Program-made: the position numbers and the translations under genes
NCBI GenBank assembly: GCA_022564135.1
Contig: JADFLZ010000008.1
Location: 1-19,330, forward strand
Source: Candidatus Zixiibacteriota bacterium
GTDB lineage: Bacteria; Zixibacteria; MSB-5A5; GN15; FEB-12
DNA: 19,330 nucleotides
Direction of reading: 5' to 3'
The notes under the pieces: model-generated
What the model saw: the letters and a program-made list of their open reading frames with translations, nothing else
What the model was told of the DNA's origin: nothing
The model's database searches: none
Shown here: positions 13,157-19,330 of the stretch, piece after piece
Layout of the letters: each line of letters begins with the position of its first letter
Position numbering within the stretch: the first letter of the stretch is position 1

Positions 13157-14602
13157 TTAAAATGGCGGCAGTTCTTCGTCATCGCGGACCGGAGTGGCTT
13201 CGGCCGGAAGGTCAGGATGCAGAGTTTCCAGATTTTCAAAACGTGCGAACTCAGCCACGAAAGCCAGGTCTATCACACCGGTCGGACCGTTACGCTGTTT
13301 GGCTATAATTATCTGAGCTTTACCTAATTTAGTATCTAAGGGACCTTTGCTCTGTTCTTCCATGCGCTCTTCCCGGGTAAGATAAAATTCCGGACGATAG
13401 ACAAAAGCTACGACATCGGCGTCCTGCTCTATGGCGCCTGATTCACGCAGGTCAGACAGCTGCGGTATTTTTTCTTTGCCGCGCTGCTCAACTTGACGGG
13501 ACAGCTGCGAGATGGCAATGACCGGTATGCTGAGTTCTTTGGCCAGCGCTTTTAAACTTCTTGAAATTAAAGATATTTCCTGCTGTCTGTTTTCCTGCCT
13601 GCCGTGAGCGTGCATCAGCTGCAGGTAGTCGACGATTATTAATTCTACATCGTGCTGTTTTTTTAAGCGGCGGGCTTTGGCTCTCAGTTCCAGCGGAGTG
13701 AGAGTAGCCGAATCATCGATAAAGATTTTTGCTTCCGACAGATTATGACCGGCAATTGTAAGTTTTTGCCATTCTTCGTCACGAAGCTTGCCGGAACGAA
13801 GTTTCTGCTGGTTAAGCCGGGCTCTGCCGCAAAGCATTCGAAAAGCCAGTTGTTCTTTTGACATTTCAATCGAAAAGATACCTACACCCTTTTTATTTAT
13901 CTCAGCAAAATTTTCGGCGATGTTCAGCGCCAGGGCTGTTTTACCCATTGACGGACGACCGGCAATGACAATCAATTCCCCTCTGTGAAGGCCCAGCGTC
14001 ATTTCATCAAACTTCGTAAAGCCGGTCTTGAACCCCTGCATGCCGCCTTCTTCGATATTGTCGAGCTGCTCCAGAGCATCTTTCAACAATCCTCCCAGTG
14101 CTACAAAGCCATGCTTGAGTCGCATTTCCGAGATATCAAAGATGTTCGTTTCAGCTACATCAAGAAGTTCATAAACCGGCTGTTCCAGCAGGTAACAGCT
14201 GCGGACAATCTGGTTGGAAGTGTTTATCATTTTTCGCAGTAGTGATTTTTCGAGAATGATATTGGCATGGCTGGCAACATTGGCCGATGAGGCAATCGAA
14301 GCAGCCAGTTCTACCAGATAAACTCGGCCGCCGACTTCGTCCAGTTTACCCAGCTTAATCAGTTCTTCCGAGACGGTCGTTATATCGCGCGGCTCGGAGC
14401 GGTCGAACAAATCTATGGCAATCTGAAATATTATCTGGTGTTTGTTATTGTAAAAATGATGGGGAGAATCAAAAACTTCCAGAACGTGAGCAATGGCTTC
14501 ACTGTCTTTTAAGATAGAACCTAAGACTGCCTGCTCGGCTTCGTAGGACTGCGGTGGCTGCAGGTGGGTTATGTTATCTTTCTGATGCGCCGGTCTGGCC
14601 AT
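13157..14602 (-). CDS. dnaB: Replicative DNA helicase DnaB
   Basis: The hexameric 5'-3' helicase that unwinds the replication fork. The 481-residue protein has the full two-domain layout. The N-terminal DnaB domain (about 15-120) opens P-P-Q-S-Y-E-A-E-Q-A-V-L-G. A linker follows, then a RecA-fold ATPase from about residue 187, with Walker A G-R-P-S-M-G-K-T (215-222), Walker B L-I-I-V-D (321-325), S-Q-L-S-R (365-369), the D-L-R-E-S-G-x-I-E-Q-D block (384-394) and K-Q-R-N-G-P-T-G (435-442) near the arginine finger. There is no intein. The C-terminus is acidic and proline-rich. The ATG directly abuts the stop codon of the upstream glycosylase gene (TAA then ATG), with GAGG about 11 nt upstream, so the two are likely coupled. 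Confidence 0.97.
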   Translation of the reverse strand: MARPAHQKDNITHLQPPQSYEAEQAVLGSILKDSEAIAHVLEVFDSPHHFYNNKHQIIFQIAIDLFDRSEPRDITTVSEELIKLGKLDEVGGRVYLVELAASIASSANVASHANIILEKSLLRKMINTSNQIVRSCYLLEQPVYELLDVAETNIFDISEMRLKHGFVALGGLLKDALEQLDNIEEGGMQGFKTGFTKFDEMTLGLHRGELIVIAGRPSMGKTALALNIAENFAEINKKGVGIFSIEMSKEQLAFRMLCGRARLNQQKLRSGKLRDEEWQKLTIAGHNLSEAKIFIDDSATLTPLELRAKARRLKKQHDVELIIVDYLQLMHAHGRQENRQQEISLISRSLKALAKELSIPVIAISQLSRQVEQRGKEKIPQLSDLRESGAIEQDADVVAFVYRPEFYLTREERMEEQSKGPLDTKLGKAQIIIAKQRNGPTGVIDLAFVAEFARFENLETLHPDLPAEATPVRDDEELPPF

Positions 14603-15367
14603 TTATCTGGTTACCTCATCGTATCGCGCCTTTAGTTTCTGCATATCTTCCCAGGTGTCTCTCTTGTAAGCCTGAAAACGAAGCAGCGCCGCCGGATGAT
14701 AAGTTACCAGAACTTCAGCACCCATAAAATTATGAAAAGTGCCGCGAAGTTTACCCAGCGGAGTCTTGGTATCTAAGAGTCTCTGGGCGGCTACCCGTCC
14801 CAGTAAGCAGATTAGTTTTGGTTTTATGAGGCGCAGTTGTTCTATCAGGTAGGGATTGCAGGCTTCCATTTCTTCCGGCAGCGGGTCTCTGTTTTCCGGA
14901 GGCCGGCATTTGACCATGTTGAGAATGTAAATATCATCTCTGGTAAATTTTATTGCTTCCAAAATCTTATCGAGCAGTTTGCCGGCCCGGCCTACAAACG
15001 GCTCCCCTTTTAAATCTTCATCACGCCCGGGACCTTCGCCAATAAATACCAGATCAGCATGGGGGTTGCCGACACCATAGACAAACTTGTTGCGGGTTTT
15101 GCCCAGCGGGCATTTCTGACAGTTGCATATTTTATCGTAATGTGCCTCAAGCGAATCAAACTCAGGCTCTCCTAAAGTCGAAGTGTCAAATTGATTAAAC
15201 AGTTCTGCCTCACTTGCTATGTTTAAAACATCAGTTTGTCCATCACATTTATTAATTTGTGACTTAGCTGAGTTTCTATTTATAATAATTTCTTTGGTGC
15301 CAATGTCAATTTGCGATTTAACTGCTTTTTTCAGCAGCCGATGAATGTCGTCCGGTTTTGTGTTCAT
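14603..15367 (-). CDS. Uracil-DNA glycosylase, family 4 (4Fe-4S type)
   Basis: Removes uracil from DNA, initiating base-excision repair. The core starts near residue 80. Motif 1 is G-E-G-P-G-R-D-E-D (110-118), G-R-A-G-K-L-L (126-132) follows, N150-M-V-K-C-R-P-P-E-N-R is the middle block and H224-P-A is motif 2. C83 and C86 (C-x2-C) with C154 and C170 match the four iron-sulfur ligands of family 4. About 75 residues precede the core; they are AT-rich at DNA level, rich in Ile, Asn, Lys and Ser, and look poorly structured. From memory, such extensions vary widely in this family. The ATG at 15367 has no clear Shine-Dalgarno, so a shorter start is possible, but no internal Met precedes the core. 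It lies between coaBC and dnaB. Confidence 0.93.
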   Translation of the reverse strand: MNTKPDDIHRLLKKAVKSQIDIGTKEIIINRNSAKSQINKCDGQTDVLNIASEAELFNQFDTSTLGEPEFDSLEAHYDKICNCQKCPLGKTRNKFVYGVGNPHADLVFIGEGPGRDEDLKGEPFVGRAGKLLDKILEAIKFTRDDIYILNMVKCRPPENRDPLPEEMEACNPYLIEQLRLIKPKLICLLGRVAAQRLLDTKTPLGKLRGTFHNFMGAEVLVTYHPAALLRFQAYKRDTWEDMQKLKARYDEVTR

Positions 15368-15391
15368 AAGATGAATACTATACCGGACAAA

Positions 15392-16591
15392 TTAGATCAA
15401 TGGAGCTAAGACCTCAAGCAGTTTAATTGAAGTTTCTGATTTTGTTAATAACGGAAACTCGATTGGCTCTCCGTCACGAAGGATAAGAGTAACTTGATTA
15501 GTATCGCTATTAAAACCGGTATTTGTGGATACTTTGTTAACAACTATGGCATCAAGATTTTTGTCGCTCAGTTTTTTGGTGGCATTGGCGATGGCATCGG
15601 ATGTTTCAAGTGCAAAGCCTATGACCAACTGGTTCTTTCTCTTGCCATTGGAGAGTGATTTCAAGATATCTACAGTTGGTTCAAACGTCAGGTTGAGGCT
15701 GCCGCCGTTTCGTTTTATTTTATCAGAATATTCGGTCTCTGGCTTAAAATCCGATGGCGCCGCGGCCATTATGAGGCAGTCAGTATTCGCAAATTCTTTG
15801 GAGACAGCCTGATAGAGCTGCTCGGTCGATTCTATTGAAATAAATCTGGCGACGGGAGGCGGAGCCAGCGCACTCGGACCGCTGATAAGCGTCGTTTCGG
15901 CTCCCAGTTCAATGGCAGCTTCTGCCAGGGCGTAACCCATTTTGCCGGACGAGTAATTGCTTATAAAACGAACGGCGTCAATCTTTTCACGGGTCGGACC
16001 AGCCGTTATTAAAACTTTTTTGCCGCTAAGTGTCTTTTTTTTTACAGGTAACAAAAAAGCTTTAATAGCTTCGAATATTTCTTCCGGCTCGGCCATTCTT
16101 CCGACGCCCTCATGGTCGCAGGCCATCTCCCCTGCGGCCGGGTCCACAAACTTATGCCCCAGTTCTTTTAAGTAATTGTAATTTTTCTGAGTCACCGGAT
16201 TTTCCCACATGCCCGGATTCATAGCCGGGGCAATCAGGATTGGATTGCGGTGAGCTGTGACAACCGTTGTTAAGAGGTCATCTGAAATACCTGTGGCTAT
16301 TTTCCCCATAAAATTGGCGGTAGCAGGTGCGATTATTATCAGCTCGGCCCAGTCAGAATAATCAATATGACGGGTAGCTACATATTCATCTTCGGGAAAC
16401 ATTCGGACAGCTACCGGCCGCTGTGAAACCGACTCCAAAGTAAGCGGAGTAATAAACTTAGTGGCCGCATCAGTCATTATCACCTGCACCGAGGCCCCGT
16501 CTTTATAAAGCAGCCGAACCAGATTCGGAACTTTATAGCAAGACACGCCGCCGGTCAAACCGACGACCAGCTGTTTGCCGGAAAGAGACAT
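15392..16591 (-). CDS. coaBC: Bifunctional phosphopantothenoylcysteine decarboxylase / phosphopantothenate-cysteine ligase
   Basis: Carries out two successive steps of coenzyme A synthesis. CoaB, the C-terminal half, joins cysteine to 4'-phosphopantothenate. CoaC, the N-terminal half, decarboxylates the product with FMN. In the 399-residue protein, the CoaC domain has the G-G-V-S-C-Y-K start, active-site H75, P-A-T-A-N (89-93), P-A-M-N-x-x-M-W (122-129) and the catalytic C158 in A-C-D-H-E-G-x-G-R-M, at the same number as in E. coli. The CoaB domain starts near 190 with T-A-G-P-T-R-E-K-I-D (196-205), S-N-Y-S-S-G-K-M-G (211-219) and the D-K-I-K loop (290-293). It starts 8 nt after smg; no clear Shine-Dalgarno is visible. 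Its product supports the CoA-dependent TCA enzymes encoded elsewhere in the window. Confidence 0.97.
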   Translation of the reverse strand: MSLSGKQLVVGLTGGVSCYKVPNLVRLLYKDGASVQVIMTDAATKFITPLTLESVSQRPVAVRMFPEDEYVATRHIDYSDWAELIIIAPATANFMGKIATGISDDLLTTVVTAHRNPILIAPAMNPGMWENPVTQKNYNYLKELGHKFVDPAAGEMACDHEGVGRMAEPEEIFEAIKAFLLPVKKKTLSGKKVLITAGPTREKIDAVRFISNYSSGKMGYALAEAAIELGAETTLISGPSALAPPPVARFISIESTEQLYQAVSKEFANTDCLIMAAAPSDFKPETEYSDKIKRNGGSLNLTFEPTVDILKSLSNGKRKNQLVIGFALETSDAIANATKKLSDKNLDAIVVNKVSTNTGFNSDTNQVTLILRDGEPIEFPLLTKSETSIKLLEVLAPLI

Positions 16592-16599
16592 ATTATAAT

Positions 16600-17073
16600 T
16601 TAGTGGAAATTTTTCAAGTAGGAAGCTGATTTCGAAGATATTTCTTCAATATCTGCACCGGCCAGCTCCGGGAAAACCACAGTAGAGACCAAAATCTTCA
16701 TCTGGCTTTCGCTCATCGGATAAGTGCCTATCTGTGAGGCTTTTTCCAGTATCGACTCCATATCCAGATCAGTTATGAGGTTCAGATTTTTGAGCTTTAG
16801 AACATAGCCAAAAGCAGCCGGAGAAATCTGCTGCCTTTCGACCGAGCTTAAAAGTCTCAGCGATTTAGGTTTTTCCGGATATCTATCAAAATACTTTTCG
16901 GGACTGCCGTGTAATCTCTCAAGCATCCATTTGTAGGCTGAGCTTATTTCTGAATCAGAATAGCCCATCTGCTCCAGAGTATCTGACAGTTCATCAGGGT
17001 GAAAATTCTCTTTGGCCCCCTGTTGCAGGAAATCCATCAGAAAAACTACTATTTCTAATATCCTGTTTCTCAT
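16600..17073 (-). CDS. smg: Smg family protein (DUF494)
   Basis: A 157-residue protein, the same length as E. coli Smg. The N-terminal segment (I-L-E-I-V-V-F-L-M-D-F-L) is followed by D-E-L-S-D-T-L-E-Q-M-G-Y-S-D-S-E-I-S-S-A and Y-K-W-M-L-E-R-L. This is the helical arrangement of the DUF494/Smg family, whose biochemical role is unknown. The C-terminal half has the conserved-looking G-Y-V-L-K-L-K-N-L-N-L-I and P-M-S-E-S-Q-M-K-I-L-V. No signal or membrane segment is seen. The ATG at 17073 has a weak AAGAAG upstream. It appears to head the run smg-coaBC-udg-dnaB-tgt. Family call is by overall pattern rather than catalytic residues, so it is less certain than its neighbours. Confidence 0.75.
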   Translation of the reverse strand: MRNRILEIVVFLMDFLQQGAKENFHPDELSDTLEQMGYSDSEISSAYKWMLERLHGSPEKYFDRYPEKPKSLRLLSSVERQQISPAAFGYVLKLKNLNLITDLDMESILEKASQIGTYPMSESQMKILVSTVVFPELAGADIEEISSKSASYLKNFH

Positions 17074-17112
17074 AACTTCTTAAAATCTTATCGACAGTCA
17101 CCTAAAAGATAT

Positions 17113-17134
17113 GACCGCATTTTTTTTTATGCAA
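17113..17134 (-). promoter_or_regulatory. Poly-A tract upstream of smg, possible promoter region
   Basis: On the minus strand TTGCAT is followed by eight A and ATGC; 17 nt after TTGCAT comes TATCTT. The boxes match 3 and 4 of 6 consensus bases. The A-tract could act as a bent or UP-like element. A GCAT/ATGC pair encloses the A-run, but the stem is too weak for a terminator. Confidence 0.2.
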
Positions 17135-17161
17135 GAGAACTATGGAGATACTGTCCAAATT

Positions 17162-17806
17162 TTAATCAAGTTTTTTCCAGTCAGGCAGTTCAATCTGCTC
17201 TAATGGAGCAGCTGAGAAGCCTCTGAAAACTGCCACAACCTCAATAGTCTCAGCAAGTTTCAGAAACAGCGCCCTGGGGCGGGGAATTTTGAACTCGTCA
17301 AGTTTGATCGCAAACTTTGCTCTCACTTTTATTGATTCACTTTCTGAACCTGCCGAACTTCTCACTATAGTAAGCTCTGCTTCTATTTCACGATAAACCC
17401 CATGAATGTAAAACTTACCCATTACTCTGGCAGTATATATTGAATCAGCGACCTTAAGAGAAATCACGGGCACCAGAGAATCAACTTCGAAATATGCGAA
17501 AGGATACTTTTCAGTATGCAGATGATTGTCGCGCATAAGTCTATCACGGGTGGCAATGCCTGTTTTAAGCGTGCGCAGGTCAACCGCCAGCAGGCCGCTT
17601 ATGCTGCTCTCGGGAGTGTCCGCATCAAATGTAAACATGCCCGTAACATTCTGAGTCTTCCCTCCCACAAATTCCAGCCTGGCAGTAGAATTGAAGTAGA
17701 CTGTATCGCCGGTATAAGTCGGGTCAATACTATAAGTTTCTGCCTTAGCAGAACTGCCCAGCAGAAAGATAACTATGAAACTTCCTAAGATTGATCTCAT
17801 TGGCAT
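17162..17806 (-). CDS. Secreted YceI family protein
   Basis: A 214-residue exported protein of the YceI/polyisoprenoid-binding lipocalin-like family; such proteins bind isoprenoid lipids in the periplasm. A signal peptide (hydrophobic 6-17, cleavage near S-S-A-K-A22) precedes the YceI barrel. The family signature V-D-L-R-T-L-K-T-G-I-A-T-R-D-R-L-M-R (75-92) then H-L-x-x-x-x-Y-P (95-102) is clear, as is G-K-F-Y-I-H-G-V (130-137). The C-terminus extends past the barrel with a short polar tail ending W-K-K-L-D. The start may be M1 or M3; no strong Shine-Dalgarno separates them. It begins 10 nt after the upstream lipoprotein stop and is probably co-transcribed with it and the barrel protein at 18541. 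Confidence 0.85.
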   Translation of the reverse strand: MPMRSILGSFIVIFLLGSSAKAETYSIDPTYTGDTVYFNSTARLEFVGGKTQNVTGMFTFDADTPESSISGLLAVDLRTLKTGIATRDRLMRDNHLHTEKYPFAYFEVDSLVPVISLKVADSIYTARVMGKFYIHGVYREIEAELTIVRSSAGSESESIKVRAKFAIKLDEFKIPRPRALFLKLAETIEVVAVFRGFSAAPLEQIELPDWKKLD

Positions 17807-17816
17807 GATTTATTTC

Positions 17817-18515
17817 TTAATTGTCGAGCGCCCCTTGATTTATCCAGTCTCTGATAAGATTTTGTTGTGTTGTTGATAGAAAACCGCCGGTAAGAGGCAT
17901 TCGAGCGTTGAAAGGCGGATTGGTAGTCGTCTTTAGGTATAGATTACTACTCGAAGCGTTTCCTGCTACTACAACAAGTCCACCGACATTACCAGAAGCG
18001 GCGCGAATTTGAGTCCAGGTTGCCGTACCCATATTGAGACCGCTTTGAATTGGGGCACTTCCATGGCAAGCCGAAATAGCACAACTTGCTACGAGTATAG
18101 GCCTGACATCTGATCCGTAACTTACGGCCAGAGCAACTGTTATATTTACAACTTCGCTGTCAGTTGCAGCAGTATCGGAGGCATAAAAAGTAATAGTAGC
18201 CACACCAACTTGATTTGAAGCAGGAGTCCAGCTAAAGCTGCCCGAACCGTTATTGTTATCAGTAAACGAAGCACCGTTAGGCAGCGTAGAAGTTGTCAGA
18301 GTCGGGGCGGGGCCATCTGCATCTGTGGCAGTAACAGTAAAAGCTAAGTTAAAACCGACAGCTGCTGTACGGCTTCCTATAGCAGCCAGTACCGGCGCCT
18401 GATTGCCGCCTCCGCCGCCACCGGTAGGAGAGTCACCGCTGTCTGAACAGCCGTAAGACATGACCAACAGCAGTCCTAAAGAGAGTAATCCTAATTTTGC
18501 TTTTAATTTCTGCAT
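17817..18515 (-). CDS. Lipoprotein with Ig-like domain and c-type cytochrome-like C-terminus
   Basis: A 232-residue surface or periplasmic protein. A signal with K3/K5/K7 and a Leu-rich core ends at a lipobox-like M-S-Y-G-C23, followed by a Gly-rich linker (32-37). Residues 40-128 form a putative Ig/cadherin-like domain (A-P-V-L-A-A-I-G, T-A-T-D-A-D-G, F-S-W-T-P, V-G-V-A-T-I-T-F-Y-A-S-D). The C-terminal 100 residues look like the short cytochrome c modules common in Planctomycetes and related phyla: V-R-P-I-L-V-A-S, then C145-A-I-S-A-C150-H151, and R-M206-P-L-T-G-G-F-L-S followed by W-I-N-Q-G-A. The spacing is CX4CH rather than CXXCH. Haem attachment is plausible, since CX4CH occurs in cytochrome c3, but unproven. 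AAGGA at 18522-18526 supports the ATG. The -3 lipobox residue is atypical (Ser). Confidence 0.75.
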   Translation of the reverse strand: MQKLKAKLGLLSLGLLLVMSYGCSDSGDSPTGGGGGGNQAPVLAAIGSRTAAVGFNLAFTVTATDADGPAPTLTTSTLPNGASFTDNNNGSGSFSWTPASNQVGVATITFYASDTAATDSEVVNITVALAVSYGSDVRPILVASCAISACHGSAPIQSGLNMGTATWTQIRAASGNVGGLVVVAGNASSSNLYLKTTTNPPFNARMPLTGGFLSTTQQNLIRDWINQGALDN

Positions 18516-18540
18516 TTAATTTCCTTTTCTTACTAACAAA

Positions 18541-19330
18541 TTAATATCCTACATGAAATTGAAGGAAGAAGTTATCCTCTCCGTCCAGAGGTCCATTAGT
18601 GTAATAAGTATATGATGGTCTGAATTGAACAAACGGTATCGGATAAAACTCGAGAGAAAACCGCAAAAATTCGCTTATGCCACCCGGTAAATCTCGATTG
18701 TTATCAAAGAAGTTATATTCTGCTATCAAATAGAGCCCGTATTCGACTCTGGTTGTTAATCCGGCGTATAACAGGAGCGAATCATTGGCTTTGCCGGCTA
18801 AATCAAGTTCACCCAATAGAGTGAAGCGGTCATAGGACAAGCCGCCAAATATGCCTTTGGTGTGAGGAAAGGCGCCGTTTGAACCGTTCAACTGTTCTGA
18901 AAATCTTGCCGAGAAACCGGCCAGGAAACTTAACGACTTAAAATAACCGGTTCTGAAAATATGAAAGGTACCGACAAACCGCTGGTTGGGGTTAAAAAAT
19001 TCGACTGCTATGTTAGATCCGCCAATCTCGGCGCCAACAGAAATGCCGTCAAGATAGACATTGGAACCAAAGCCTATCCGCTCACGGACGTATGTTTTAT
19101 GGTCTGCTATTCTCAGTCCGTAGGCCGGATAAAAGCGGCCGACTTTCAGATAGTATTTTTGCTGCTTCAGATATAGCAGCATGTAGTTTTCATTAACACC
19201 GAATTCCCAGAAGCGCATATGGTACATCAGATCTTGGTATGGTTCAAAAGTAAGATAAGCATCGGTCTGCATTCGAAATACCCGGCCGCCCTCCAGAACA
19301 AGATAACGGTAATCAAACCCGGTCAGGACG
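18541..19330 (-). CDS. Outer-membrane beta-barrel protein, N-terminally truncated by window edge
   Basis: The reading frame stays open to the right edge, so the Met at 19272 is internal, not the start. The 19 residues before it (beginning V-L-T-G-F-D-Y-R-Y-L) continue the same strand pattern. The visible 262 residues are alternating aromatic-rich amphipathic strands (L-M-Y-H-M-R-F-W-E-F, Y-Y-L-K-V-G-R-F-Y-P-A-Y-G, F-V-Q-F-R-P-S-Y-T-Y-Y) separated by short polar turns, ending F-F-L-Q-F-H-V-G-Y. A C-terminal aromatic residue is typical of barrels inserted by the BAM machinery. The protein is larger than the two other barrels in the window and may be porin-like. It is followed after 25 nt by the Ig/cytochrome-like lipoprotein, a possible partner. 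Family not recognised. Confidence 0.7.
   Translation of the reverse strand, partial: VLTGFDYRYLVLEGGRVFRMQTDAYLTFEPYQDLMYHMRFWEFGVNENYMLLYLKQQKYYLKVGRFYPAYGLRIADHKTYVRERIGFGSNVYLDGISVGAEIGGSNIAVEFFNPNQRFVGTFHIFRTGYFKSLSFLAGFSARFSEQLNGSNGAFPHTKGIFGGLSYDRFTLLGELDLAGKANDSLLLYAGLTTRVEYGLYLIAEYNFFDNNRDLPGGISEFLRFSLEFYPIPFVQFRPSYTYYTNGPLDGEDNFFLQFHVGY

Overview
This looks like a chromosomal core region of a Gram-negative bacterium. It holds signal-peptide beta-barrel proteins, lipoproteins and a YceI protein beside housekeeping genes, at intermediate GC content. The Ig-like lipoprotein at 17817-18515 (glycine-rich linker, 'FYASD...DSEVV' strand pattern, haem-like tail) and the TCA gene order recall FCB-group candidate phyla such as Zixibacteria. 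That assignment is an impression from memory, not a search result. I see no tRNA, rRNA, CRISPR array, transposase, integrase or attachment site.

Layout, in transcription order; all genes are on the minus strand except one. (1) 19330 to 17162 is an envelope block: a beta-barrel protein cut by the right edge, a lipoprotein with an Ig-like domain and a CX4CH haem-type motif, and a secreted YceI protein. (2) 17073 to 12001 is a housekeeping run: smg (DUF494), coaBC, a family-4 uracil-DNA glycosylase, dnaB and tgt. (3) 11386-11994 is the only plus-strand gene, a small beta-barrel protein that ends 6 nt from the tgt stop. Its 231-nt divergent upstream region holds a TGTGA-N6-TCACA site and promoter-like elements. 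(4) 11154 to 969 is a metabolic run: an aldehyde dehydrogenase, a cyclic-2,3-diphosphoglycerate-synthetase-like GTPase (COG2403 type), a divergent carbamate kinase, an HD-domain tRNA CCA-adding enzyme, then sucC, sucD, ndk, mdh and icd. (5) 877 to 1 holds another small beta-barrel protein and a lipoprotein cut by the left edge.

The TCA genes form a coherent module. Icd makes 2-oxoglutarate, SucCD makes ATP or GTP from succinyl-CoA, Ndk equilibrates nucleoside triphosphates, and Mdh makes oxaloacetate. sucD and ndk overlap as ATGA. Citrate synthase, aconitase and 2-oxoglutarate dehydrogenase are not in the window.

The least explained part is the GTPase/carbamate kinase pair at 9499-7165. The kinase differs from canonical carbamate kinases at signature positions (GGHAI for GGNAI/L; an altered substrate loop), and no arginine deiminase or carbamoyltransferase is nearby. 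I think this pair is the best candidate here for an undescribed pathway. No stretch over 300 nt lacks a gene; the longest is 11155-11385.
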